From Thermoplasmatota archaeon (lineage in GTDB: Archaea > Thermoplasmatota > B47-G6 > B47-G6B > 47-G6), in contig JAPDJS010000002.1 of the NCBI GenBank assembly GCA_029258975.1, positions 1-64,000 on the forward strand: a stretch of 64,000 bases of DNA. The letters run 5' to 3'. Position 1 is the stretch's first letter, and every line of letters starts with the position of its first letter. Position numbers and translations under genes: made by a program. The notes under the pieces were generated by a model that was given only the letters and a program-made list of their open reading frames with translations, had not been told where the DNA came from and searched no databases. Below are positions 15,755-24,208 of this stretch, one piece after another.

Positions 15755-16873
15755 ATGAATATGTCCTATAGACTAATAACCACCTGGTATGGAACATTTA
15801 TCTTAGATGAGAGAGGAATAATAGACAAGATTCTATTCCCCAGAGATCTTGATGAAATCGTTGAAAGATTAATTATGTTAAGAAGTGGCGACATTTTAGA
15901 TGAAGAAAAAAAGCTTAGAGAGCAATATTCTGATCAGGAGATTATTGTCTACGAAAAACGTCTTCTAAAACTAGAAAACGTAAAGTTATCAGAAGGATAT
16001 CCAGACATTTTCCTTAACGACAAATTTGCTGAGTACGGCTTTTCAAAAGATTTCCTTCAAAAGTGTATCATGGAGTACTCAAGGAGGCTTACGTCAGAAC
16101 AAGCAGCAAGGGATAGATATATCTCACAGACAATTTCTGCCCTAGACGATATAATTAAAATAATAAATCTCCTCGCTGAGAGACTTAGAGAGTGGTATAG
16201 CGTTCATTTTCCTGAGCTTTCTAGCGATATAGAAGATCATGAGGAGTTTGCGAAGATTGTCTATGAATACGGAGACTACGAGACGATAAAGAATAATCTA
16301 GAAAAATTCCGCGATATCGTGAGTAGTGGAGCACCGATAAGTGAAGAAGATATCGAAATGATAAAGACGTTTGCCAAACATCTTTTAGACACTATAGAAC
16401 TTCGTAAAAATCTTCAGGATTACTTAGAGTCCCTTATGAAGGACGTTGCACCAAACCTTACACACTTAGTTGGTGCACCGTTAGCAGCCAGACTAATTGC
16501 TCAAGCAGGAGGTCTTGAAAAACTAGCAAGACTCCCCGCTAGCACAATCCAGGTCTTGGGAGCAGAGAAAGCATTATTTAGGCATCTCAGAAAGGGTTCA
16601 AGGCCGCCCAAACACGGCATAATATTCGTTCATCCATACATTCATAGCTCTCCAAGATGGCAACGCGGAAAAATTGCTAGGGCTCTCGCCACTAAAATAG
16701 CTATAGCAGCTAGGGCAGATGCGTATACAAAACAGTTTATTGGCGAAAAGCTGAAGGAAGACTTTGAGAAAAGAGTTGCAGAAATTAAAGAAAAGTACAG
16801 AAACCCTCCACCGAGACCTAAGAGAGAAAGGAGAAGCAAAGAAAGAAGATTCAAAAGGAGATCTAGGAGGTGA
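15755..16873 (+). CDS. nop5: Nop5 (Nop56/58), core protein of C/D box sRNPs
   Basis: A protein of about 372 residues that bridges L7Ae and fibrillarin in the particle that 2'-O-methylates rRNA and tRNA. The N-terminal fibrillarin-binding domain (15-110) is followed by the long coiled coil (about 110-230) and the Nop domain (GAPLAARLIAQAGGLEKLARLPAS, then LGAEKALFRHL and GIIFVHPYI), closing with a very basic tail. GGTGATGATG lies just before the start, so ATG 15755 is preferred over 15749. It overlaps the fibrillarin gene by four bases, the usual archaeal operon. Confidence 0.95.
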   Translation: MNMSYRLITTWYGTFILDERGIIDKILFPRDLDEIVERLIMLRSGDILDEEKKLREQYSDQEIIVYEKRLLKLENVKLSEGYPDIFLNDKFAEYGFSKDFLQKCIMEYSRRLTSEQAARDRYISQTISALDDIIKIINLLAERLREWYSVHFPELSSDIEDHEEFAKIVYEYGDYETIKNNLEKFRDIVSSGAPISEEDIEMIKTFAKHLLDTIELRKNLQDYLESLMKDVAPNLTHLVGAPLAARLIAQAGGLEKLARLPASTIQVLGAEKALFRHLRKGSRPPKHGIIFVHPYIHSSPRWQRGKIARALATKIAIAARADAYTKQFIGEKLKEDFEKRVAEIKEKYRNPPPRPKRERRSKERRFKRRSRR

Positions 16874-17553
16874 TTAGAATGCAGGTCCCGGAGTTTAAAC
16901 CTACCGAGTTCTTTGGTGTTTATACGGACGGGAAGAACTATTATACTCAGAGCCTTACTAAGAGGGGAAGCGTTTACGGAGAAAAAACGTATAGGCTTCC
17001 TGGAGGAATAATGTACAGACAATGGGACCCTTATAGGAGTAAACTTGGAGCGAGCATCCATAATGGAATTAAATATTGGCCGTTTTCTGAAGATGCTAAG
17101 GTTCTATATCTAGGTGCAGCAAGTGGTACAACAACTAGCCACATTTCGGATATTTGTAGGGATGGCTACATCTTCGCGATTGAAATATCTCCAAGACCTT
17201 TCGTAGAGCTTCTACGGTTATCTTCTAGGAGGCCTAACATATTTCCTATCTTAGCAGATGCTAGAAAAGTTAATGAATACATACACGTTGTCCCAGAAGT
17301 AGATGTTGTTTATCAAGACATTGCCCAAAGAGATCAGGCAGAAATATTCCACAAAAATGTTAGCGTTTTCCTAAAAGACGGAGGCATAGGAATCATAATG
17401 GTAAAAGCCAGAAGCATTGATGTGGTAAAAGATCCTGAAGACATTTTTGATGAAGTAGAAGACTATCTAAGAGGCCAAGGATATAAAATCCTTCAGAGGC
17501 TTAGATTAGAGCCCTACGAGAAAGATCATGCAGCGATAATAATACAAAAGTAA
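16870..17553 (+). CDS. flpA: Fibrillarin, rRNA/tRNA 2'-O-methyltransferase
   Basis: A 227-residue SAM-dependent methyltransferase. The N-terminal subdomain is followed by VLYLGAASGTTTSHISDI (SAM binding) and IYAIE-like strands (GYIFAIEISPRP). The Lys-Asp-Lys type active site includes YQDIAQ near 155 and the VKARSIDV strand. It works with Nop5 (overlapping gene upstream), L7Ae and a guide RNA. The length is normal for archaea. The next gene follows after 23 bases. Confidence 0.95.
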   Translation: MIRMQVPEFKPTEFFGVYTDGKNYYTQSLTKRGSVYGEKTYRLPGGIMYRQWDPYRSKLGASIHNGIKYWPFSEDAKVLYLGAASGTTTSHISDICRDGYIFAIEISPRPFVELLRLSSRRPNIFPILADARKVNEYIHVVPEVDVVYQDIAQRDQAEIFHKNVSVFLKDGGIGIIMVKARSIDVVKDPEDIFDEVEDYLRGQGYKILQRLRLEPYEKDHAAIIIQK

Positions 17554-17576
17554 CGCCTTGTAGAGAGGTTAAGTAT

Positions 17577-18170
17577 ATGCTTGGAAACAATAAATTCGTA
17601 GAATTCCTTATTCTAACAACTAAGTGGGCTATAAGTAACCCCATTTTCAAATTTCTATTTCCTATAGCAATTTATGCAGCATTTCTGTTAGTTCTTTACA
17701 ATTATCAATACGAACTATTCCTTAACACAGTTATTTTAGTGGGAACTTATGTATTCACTCCTCTTGGACTTGAAATTTCGGTACCCCTGGGAATCACAAA
17801 ACTAGGTCTTCATCCAGCATATTTGGTAGGAACCTTGCTTTTTACTGATGTCATAGTTACGCTCTTTATCACTTGGAATCTGCCAATTCTTAAGAAAGTG
17901 CCAGGAATTGGTAAAATTATAGCTACAATAGAGAAGAAGGGTAAAAAAACATTTGAAAAAAGTAGAAAAGTTGCCGGCGCTACTTTTTTTGGACTTACGT
18001 TATTCGTCGCTGTACCTTTTCAAGGCACGGGTGCGATTGGCGGGAGTATAATAGGTACGTTGATTGGATTTCCCCAAAGATATATACTTGCGGCAGTAGT
18101 TATGGGAACTCTTCTTAGGCTCACAATATATACGCTCGTAATTCTAGGTGTAGTACACATATTCCTCTAA
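17577..18170 (+). CDS. Small multidrug-export-like membrane protein (PF06695)
   Basis: A 197-residue protein with about five hydrophobic segments. The pair GLEISVPLGITKLGLHP and FFGLTLFVAVPFQGTGAIGGSIIG, two Pro/Gly re-entrant motifs, are typical of the PF06695 family, named putative small multidrug export proteins. Its true substrate is unknown. It probably belongs to the nop5-flpA transcript, since only 23 bases separate it from flpA and 14 from the epimerase that follows. Confidence 0.8.
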   Translation: MLGNNKFVEFLILTTKWAISNPIFKFLFPIAIYAAFLLVLYNYQYELFLNTVILVGTYVFTPLGLEISVPLGITKLGLHPAYLVGTLLFTDVIVTLFITWNLPILKKVPGIGKIIATIEKKGKKTFEKSRKVAGATFFGLTLFVAVPFQGTGAIGGSIIGTLIGFPQRYILAAVVMGTLLRLTIYTLVILGVVHIFL

Positions 18171-18184
18171 AAGGGGGTCTACAA

Positions 18185-19144
18185 ATGAAGGGACAAAACG
18201 TTCTTGTTACTGGTGGAGCAGGATTTATAGGAAGCCATACAGCAGAGAGACTGGTAAAAGATGGGAACTTCGTGATTATATTTGACAACCTGAGTTCTGG
18301 AAAAAAAGAGTTTATAGAGCATATTTTAGGTGAGAATGCTATATTTGTTAAGGGTGACCTTACCGTAGAAAAAGATGTGTACAATGTCTTCAAATCCTAC
18401 GATATAGATGTTGTCTTTCATTTAGCTGCGAATCCTGATGTAAAAACTAGCTCTATAGAACCATGGTCACACGTACAAAATAACTACATTGCAACCTATG
18501 TGCTTTTAGAGGTAATGAGGAAATTTGGAGTTGAAGAATTTCTATTTACATCGTCTTCGACAGTATATGGGGAGGCAGAAATAATTCCCACACCAGAAAA
18601 TTATGGGCCTCTAAAGCCTATATCCGTTTATGGGGCTACAAAACTAGCTAGCGAGGGTCTTATAACGGCATATTCACATACTTACGGTATTAGAGGTGCT
18701 ATATTCAGATTTGCAAACGTTATTGGACCAAGAAGTACCCACGGAGTTATTTATGACTTTATAAACAAGCTAAAGAATAATCCTAAGGAGCTAGAAATAC
18801 TAGGAGACGGTACCCAAACAAAGTCATATTTGTATATTTCAGATTGCATAGATGGTATGCTCTTTGGTTTCGAAAAAAGGAAAGAGGATATGGAAATATT
18901 CAATTTGGGATCTGAAGACTGGATAAACGTAAGAAGAATTGCGGAAATAGTAGTTGAGGAAATGGGATTAGAGAACGTGAAATTTAAATTTACTGGAGGA
19001 ATTGATGGTCGAGGTTGGAAAGGAGATGTAAAACTCATGAGACTTTCTATTGAAAAAATTAAATCATACGGTTGGAGACCCATATATAATAGTGAAGAGG
19101 CCGTTAGGTTAACGGCAAAAGCCTTAATTAAAGAAATCTTGTGA
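18185..19144 (+). CDS. NAD-dependent sugar epimerase (GalE-like)
   Basis: A 319-residue short-chain dehydrogenase of the extended type. NAD binding is shown by VTGGAGFIGSHTAE near the start, and the catalytic set by SSSTVYG and YGATKLASE (Tyr-x-x-x-Lys). It probably epimerises a UDP- or dTDP-sugar for glycan synthesis, perhaps S-layer or archaellin N-glycosylation, but the substrate is not determined. The GGGGG site precedes the start. It is followed after 11 bases by aspS. Confidence 0.88.
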   Translation: MKGQNVLVTGGAGFIGSHTAERLVKDGNFVIIFDNLSSGKKEFIEHILGENAIFVKGDLTVEKDVYNVFKSYDIDVVFHLAANPDVKTSSIEPWSHVQNNYIATYVLLEVMRKFGVEEFLFTSSSTVYGEAEIIPTPENYGPLKPISVYGATKLASEGLITAYSHTYGIRGAIFRFANVIGPRSTHGVIYDFINKLKNNPKELEILGDGTQTKSYLYISDCIDGMLFGFEKRKEDMEIFNLGSEDWINVRRIAEIVVEEMGLENVKFKFTGGIDGRGWKGDVKLMRLSIEKIKSYGWRPIYNSEEAVRLTAKALIKEIL

Positions 19145-19155
19145 GGTGCTAATAG

Positions 19156-20475
19156 ATGAGTATAGACCTTAACAAAAGGTTATTGTCTTCTGAAATTAAT
19201 CCTGAAGAAATGCATAACAAGGAAGTCATTGTTGCAGGTTGGATTGAAGATGTGAGGGTCCTAGGAAAAATACTTTTCGCTATTTTAAGGGACAGAGGGG
19301 GGCGTATTCAAATTACTGTTAAAAAGAACGAATCTCCAGAAATATATGAGATCTTGAAAAATATCCATAGAGAATCCGTTGTAGGTTTCGAAGGGATCGT
19401 GGTCAAAAGCGACATTGCAAAAATGGGTTTTGAAATAATCCCAAAAAAGTGTGAGGTCTACAGTCACGCACATGCGCCACTGCCCATCGGCATAATAGAT
19501 AAGGTTCATGTAGAGCTCGACACAAGGTTAAAACATAGAGTATTAGACCTGAGGAAAGACGATGTGAGGGCGATCTTTAAAATAAAAGCCACGCTTGTTG
19601 ATGCATTTAGACAAAGCTTGAAAAAGAGAGGATTTACGGAAATTCATACATCAAAGATTATTGCAGAAGGTACCGAGGGCGGAGCAAATCTTTTTGAAAT
19701 AAAATACTTTGAAAGGGCAGCGTATCTTGCCCAATCCCCGCAGTTCTATAAACAAATGATGGTAGGCGCAGGCTTCGAAAGGGTCTACGAGGTGGGAATG
19801 GTCTATAGAGCAGAGCCTCATAACACGACAAGACATTTAAACGAATACCTTAGCCTGGACCTCGAAATGGGATTCATAAACGATGAGTTTGACGTAATGA
19901 GGCTCGAAAACGAGGTTTTAATCGAGATAATCGAGACTATAAACGAAGAAAATAGTAAAGAGCTTAAGCTGTTAGGAGTAGAGCTTCCCGAAGTCCCCGA
20001 GAAGATCCCAATAATTCATTTTACAGAAGCTATGGAAATTTTAGGATATGAAGAAGGTGAAAAGCTTGATCTAGACCCTATAGACGAAAAGTCGCTCACA
20101 GATTGGGCAAAAGAAGAACATGATACTGAGTTTCTTTTCGTCGATGGGTATCCTCTCGAAAAAAGGCCACCATACACGATGCCAGACTTTGAGAGACCTA
20201 AGTATTCTAGAGGGTTTGACCTTCTCTTTAGGGGAATGGAGGTTACAACTGGGGGACAAAGGATACACCAGTACGATTTGCTCGTAGAGTCGTATAAAAA
20301 ACGTGGATACGATCCTAAAAAGTTCGAATTTTACTTTGAAGTGTTTAAGTATGGAATGCCGCCACACGGTGGCCTAGCCATTGGAGCAGAGAGATTTGTA
20401 ATGCAACTCTTGGGTCTGAAAAATGTAAGAGAAGCCATGTTATTCCCAAGAGATAGGGAGCGACTTATCCCATAA
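19156..20475 (+). CDS. aspS: Aspartyl-tRNA synthetase
   Basis: A 439-residue class IIb synthetase of archaeal length. The N-terminal anticodon-binding OB fold (about 20-100) precedes the catalytic domain, with motif 1 around TSKIIAEGTEGGANLF, motif 2 (YRAEPHNTTRHLNEY) and motif 3 (GGLAIGAERFVMQLLGL). Archaeal AspRS is often non-discriminating and can charge tRNA-Asn too, depending on residues that I did not check. It sits between the epimerase and the TrmJ-like gene in a close plus-strand cluster. Confidence 0.96.
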   Translation: MSIDLNKRLLSSEINPEEMHNKEVIVAGWIEDVRVLGKILFAILRDRGGRIQITVKKNESPEIYEILKNIHRESVVGFEGIVVKSDIAKMGFEIIPKKCEVYSHAHAPLPIGIIDKVHVELDTRLKHRVLDLRKDDVRAIFKIKATLVDAFRQSLKKRGFTEIHTSKIIAEGTEGGANLFEIKYFERAAYLAQSPQFYKQMMVGAGFERVYEVGMVYRAEPHNTTRHLNEYLSLDLEMGFINDEFDVMRLENEVLIEIIETINEENSKELKLLGVELPEVPEKIPIIHFTEAMEILGYEEGEKLDLDPIDEKSLTDWAKEEHDTEFLFVDGYPLEKRPPYTMPDFERPKYSRGFDLLFRGMEVTTGGQRIHQYDLLVESYKKRGYDPKKFEFYFEVFKYGMPPHGGLAIGAERFVMQLLGLKNVREAMLFPRDRERLIP

Positions 20476-20490
20476 AGGGAGGCATTATCC

Positions 20491-21222
20491 GTGCCTGTAC
20501 CTGATTTCTCTAATTTTTATATAATTCTTGTGGAGCCCGAGTATGAAGGGAACATAGGATTTGTTGCTAGACATATGAAGGTTTTTGGATTCAATAACCT
20601 TGTACTAATAAACCCTCCAAAAATCTCTGAAGAGGCTAGAAGAAGATCGATGCACGGACTCGACATTCTTGAAAATGCCTTGATATTGGAAAATATTGAC
20701 GAAGCTATTAACATGGTTGATTACGCCGTAGGTACTTCTGCTGTGACCCATAAAACAGGAAAAAGGCATTTAAGAACTTATATCGAAGTGAGAGAATTTG
20801 CTGAAAAAGTAAAAAAGATTGATGGAAATATTGGCCTCTTTTTTGGGAGGGAAAGTATTGGCCTCACCGATGAAGAGCTCTCAAAAATGGACATTATGGT
20901 GCACATCCCAGCAAATCCTGAATATCCTGTCCTTAATCTTTCCCATGCTGTGACAATAGTTCTATATGAAATATTCCGAGCTAAAAGACCAAAAGGAAAA
21001 AGAAAGAAAATGTCACGAGAAGCAAAAAGAGTCCTTTATGAAAATGCGTTTGAGTTGATAGATGCCCTTATTCCTGAATATAGAAGAACGCCTACAAAAT
21101 TGGCTTTTAAAAGGGTAATTGAACGATCTATGCCCTCTGAGTGGGAATATCATAGAATTATGGGAATATTCGCAGAAGCTGTAAGGATGATTAAAGAGTG
21201 TAAAAAAGACAATGAACTTTAA
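20491..21222 (+). CDS. TrmJ-like SPOUT RNA 2'-O-methyltransferase
   Basis: A 243-residue SpoU-class methyltransferase. The SPOUT knot motifs are visible: VEPEYEGNIGFVARHMKVFG, IGLFFGRESIGLTDEEL and VLNLSHAVTIVLYE. Archaeal TrmJ methylates C32 in tRNA; this is likely but not proven here. The start is GTG after GGGAGGC. It ends convergent with the 149-residue gene, overlapping by four bases. Confidence 0.85.
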   Translation: MPVPDFSNFYIILVEPEYEGNIGFVARHMKVFGFNNLVLINPPKISEEARRRSMHGLDILENALILENIDEAINMVDYAVGTSAVTHKTGKRHLRTYIEVREFAEKVKKIDGNIGLFFGRESIGLTDEELSKMDIMVHIPANPEYPVLNLSHAVTIVLYEIFRAKRPKGKRKKMSREAKRVLYENAFELIDALIPEYRRTPTKLAFKRVIERSMPSEWEYHRIMGIFAEAVRMIKECKKDNEL

Positions 21223-21668
21223 CGTCTCTTCTTTCTCTTTTTAATAGTCATAAGACCCATAAAAATCATTGCTGGTCTGAGAAGTGCGGTAACAGGCCTT
21301 AGTAATGAGGGAGGTCTGAGATTTGTAGGTTCTCTCGAGCCTAAAACCGTACTAAACATATCCGCAATATTATAGCTTTCACTATACTCTCTACGTAGTC
21401 TTTCTAAGAGGCTCTCGGCAGAAAGTGCTTGTTGAATTTTTTGTCTCCTATCAAAGGCTCCTCTTTTTTTACCCAGTTGATAAGCCCTTGTTACCTCTTC
21501 AAGATCCATTCCGATTTCGAGGGCCTTCTCTAAAATAGTTTCTCTCTCCTCCTTTATCCAAGATATATCCTCCATATGTCCATAATAGCCGACTTCATAA
21601 CCAAGATCGTATGCCTTTTTTAAAAGTGCTTTCTTATCCTCTTTATTACCTCTTTTAGCCTTCTTCAA
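21219..21668 (-). CDS. Unknown charged protein next to a KaiC-like ATPase
   Basis: A 149-residue protein. The first 105 residues are helical and highly charged, with repeated aromatic and Gly pieces (YDLGYEVGYYGHMEDISW, then YQLGKKRGAFDRRQK). A Pro/Arg stretch and a hydrophobic segment (PAMIFMGLM, about 130-140) precede a very basic tail. No family is recognised. Its start overlaps the end of the KaiC-like gene by four bases, so the two are made together and may interact. It is the last gene of a minus-strand run that begins at the archaellum genes. Confidence 0.6.
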   Translation of the reverse strand: MKKAKRGNKEDKKALLKKAYDLGYEVGYYGHMEDISWIKEERETILEKALEIGMDLEEVTRAYQLGKKRGAFDRRQKIQQALSAESLLERLRREYSESYNIADMFSTVLGSREPTNLRPPSLLRPVTALLRPAMIFMGLMTIKKRKKRR

Positions 21669-22429
21669 AGTCTGATCACCCTGCGTGTAACTTCAATACC
21701 CGAAGGGGTAAAAACAAGCTCGTATATGTCCTCGTCGTGCTTGGTACCCCTCATCTTTAGAATTTGTATTCCTCTAACCATCCTTCCCTCATAAACGAAG
21801 TGATGGAGTACTATAAGTCCGTGTGCAATAAAATGTTCGGGCTGATACTTTAACGTTTCATACATCTCAGATATTACTAAAGTTGTTATATTCATTGCTT
21901 TGATTCCTCTCATAAACTTTGTGAACTCTTTTTCATAAGTCTCTGCAGTAATTCCCTTAAGACTCATCAAGGAGTCGATAACAAGCCTTTTAATTTTTAA
22001 TGCAGGGACGATTTTGGTAAGGAAGTGGTACAAGTCAAGCGGCGTAAAGTAATACTCTGCAGATTCAACCTTATGTATGTACGCCTCCAACACTTTTTCT
22101 ATATATGTCTTAACCCTTTCATCGCCAGCATATACTCTCTCTTCATATGGGGCTAAATCGATAAAAAAGAGCTTATTTCTAGAGACTAAGTCTCTTATTG
22201 GAAATCTAAATGATCTCTCCATATCTTCAATTATGTTCGACGTTGGTTCAGAAAGTGATATGTATAATCCATTATCACCCTCAAGTGCGCCGTTAACTAG
22301 GAATTGTACAGAAAACGTTGTTTTGCCCCCTCCTGGTGGTCCAGTAATTATGTAAAGTCTTCCAGGAATTAAACCTCCAGAAATGAGCTCGTCTAAACCC
22401 CTTATACCTGAAGGAATTCTTGGCTGCAC
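21665..22429 (-). CDS. KaiC-like RecA-superfamily ATPase
   Basis: A 254-residue single-domain KaiC/GvpD-type ATPase. It starts with IPSGIRGLDELISGGLIPG, has Walker A GPPGGGKTTFS (about 28-38) and a Walker B strand (KRLVIDSLMSL). The FlaH protein of the archaellum is a relative, but the true FlaH of this operon is separate at 25836-26540. The gene starts 55 bases below flaJ, so it could be a late part of the motility transcript. Its role may be regulatory or signal-related; that is inference. Confidence 0.8.
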   Translation of the reverse strand: MQPRIPSGIRGLDELISGGLIPGRLYIITGPPGGGKTTFSVQFLVNGALEGDNGLYISLSEPTSNIIEDMERSFRFPIRDLVSRNKLFFIDLAPYEERVYAGDERVKTYIEKVLEAYIHKVESAEYYFTPLDLYHFLTKIVPALKIKRLVIDSLMSLKGITAETYEKEFTKFMRGIKAMNITTLVISEMYETLKYQPEHFIAHGLIVLHHFVYEGRMVRGIQILKMRGTKHDEDIYELVFTPSGIEVTRRVIRL

Positions 22430-22484
22430 ACATCATCACCTACATAAATAAAACATATTTACTCTTACTTATTCCTAACGTTCC

Positions 22485-24191
22485 TTAAATATTTAGAATT
22501 CTGCTCATCACATTTTGCATTATCGTGTAGACTGTTGAAGAAATCCAAAACATAGCAACGAGGTGAAGTATTGAGGAGTATCTATGTCCTCCTGACATGT
22601 CTCTTATAATTAATGATCCAAAGGCAGCATGAACAGCAATAACTGACAATACTAAAAAGCTTGTAATCCCTATGTCGTAACTTACAGTAAAGATAGGAAT
22701 CTGTATTGGCAAACCTGCTAAAGATACTTGGCTCATTGTCTTGTTAAGCATAGCCATCATTTGTACAAGTACTCCCATAGACATGGCTATTCCAATGCTA
22801 ATTCCATATAAAATTCCAGTAACATTAGAGACCAAACTCATCCTTTCTGTCCTTAAGGAAAGCGTCCTAGAAACGTTCTCCGTAACAAGTTTGCTTATAA
22901 GAGCTGGGTCTCCTCCAGCAACAACTGAGTCTATGAACATCCTAGTATAGGTCTGAATAAGCCAACTACCGCTTTCATCCATAAAATACTGCCAGGATAA
23001 GATCTTATTAATTCTCATCTTCAACCTTTTATGAAGGTTGCTAATTAGCGTATTAAGTTCACCAAAATCATGGCTCATTGCTCTTTCAACAGCGCCTACT
23101 AGTCCTTCTGCAGAAGCTATAGCTGCAGCTCCAAGAACTCTAAGAAATGAATCATAATTTTTGTCACGATTCCTAACTCGTTTTTCGTCCTTATATATGA
23201 GGATGCCAACTATAAGGAGCGGTGAAAGTGATGTAGAAATAAATGCTGGCCAATACTTTAGAAACAAACCTGCTGGAATAATTACATAGAACATGACTCC
23301 CAACATCACAGACGCCACTATCGTGGTTGGTATATACAATCTTGTGAGAATCTGATCAAACTGATATGGAATCTCTCTTGGATCCCCATACAACTTTTCT
23401 TCTGGAAGAACTGCCTGGAGGAAATAATAAATTAACCCCTCTATGAAGGCATAAGCTAAAACTCCCGTAAAAAGGAACATGAGTGGGTCGCCACCTGCAA
23501 TAATAGGTACAATAACTAGGAAAGAGAGAAGAAACATAGCTGAAACTACTGTAGAAACATATATTTCCCTAAGAACCCCTGCGAGTTCTAGCGAAGTTCT
23601 ATATCTCGTTTCATATTCTACCAAAAGGACTTTTTGCTCCTTTTTAAAGAATTCCTTGAGGTCTTCTCCCACTTCTAATGCCGATGCAAACCTATTCATA
23701 AATTCCCTTAATACATCACTAAGTACGTCTTCAGCAACTAATCTTAGAGCCCTTGCTAAGCTAATCTTCCATTTATCAACGAGCATGTATACTCTCCTAA
23801 ATACTTCTGCTATTTCTCCGTATGTGGGGTCCTCTACTATGCTTCTAATGATAATATCCCTTGGCAAGCCTGCCTCAGCCATAACAGCAAGCCTAGTAAT
23901 CAAAATATGCATTCTCTCCTCAATTTCCCTTCTTTTTTTGAGTGCTTGAGTTATAGGATATACAAAAATCGCGACAGTTACATATACGGGCAAAGCATAT
24001 AACGCATACTTTGCAAAGGTCAAATACTTAATAATGGGGAGAAATGTTGGAATTAACCAAAAACTCATAAATGATAGTAATAACGCTACTGGAAGGATTC
24101 TGGTGGCTAAATACCTTGAAAATGGCACTCCATAATCCTTATACGCCTTTGAAATTTTTTCTACAATTCTAATTCTAGGCATATAACACAC
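22485..24191 (-). CDS. flaJ: Archaellum membrane platform protein FlaJ (ArlJ)
   Basis: A 568-residue polytopic membrane protein of the GspF/TadC family. The cytoplasmic charged domains near 80-200 and 330-440 alternate with clusters of membrane helices, and both T2SSF-like repeats are present (RMHILITRLAVMAEAGLP, then ASAEGLVGAVERA). It anchors the motor ATPase FlaI. It is the last gene of the order B-C/D/E-F-G-H-I-J, 17 bases after flaI. Confidence 0.93.
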   Translation of the reverse strand: MCYMPRIRIVEKISKAYKDYGVPFSRYLATRILPVALLLSFMSFWLIPTFLPIIKYLTFAKYALYALPVYVTVAIFVYPITQALKKRREIEERMHILITRLAVMAEAGLPRDIIIRSIVEDPTYGEIAEVFRRVYMLVDKWKISLARALRLVAEDVLSDVLREFMNRFASALEVGEDLKEFFKKEQKVLLVEYETRYRTSLELAGVLREIYVSTVVSAMFLLSFLVIVPIIAGGDPLMFLFTGVLAYAFIEGLIYYFLQAVLPEEKLYGDPREIPYQFDQILTRLYIPTTIVASVMLGVMFYVIIPAGLFLKYWPAFISTSLSPLLIVGILIYKDEKRVRNRDKNYDSFLRVLGAAAIASAEGLVGAVERAMSHDFGELNTLISNLHKRLKMRINKILSWQYFMDESGSWLIQTYTRMFIDSVVAGGDPALISKLVTENVSRTLSLRTERMSLVSNVTGILYGISIGIAMSMGVLVQMMAMLNKTMSQVSLAGLPIQIPIFTVSYDIGITSFLVLSVIAVHAAFGSLIIRDMSGGHRYSSILHLVAMFWISSTVYTIMQNVMSRILNI

Positions 24192-24208
24192 CTAACGCTC
24201 GAAGGCGC

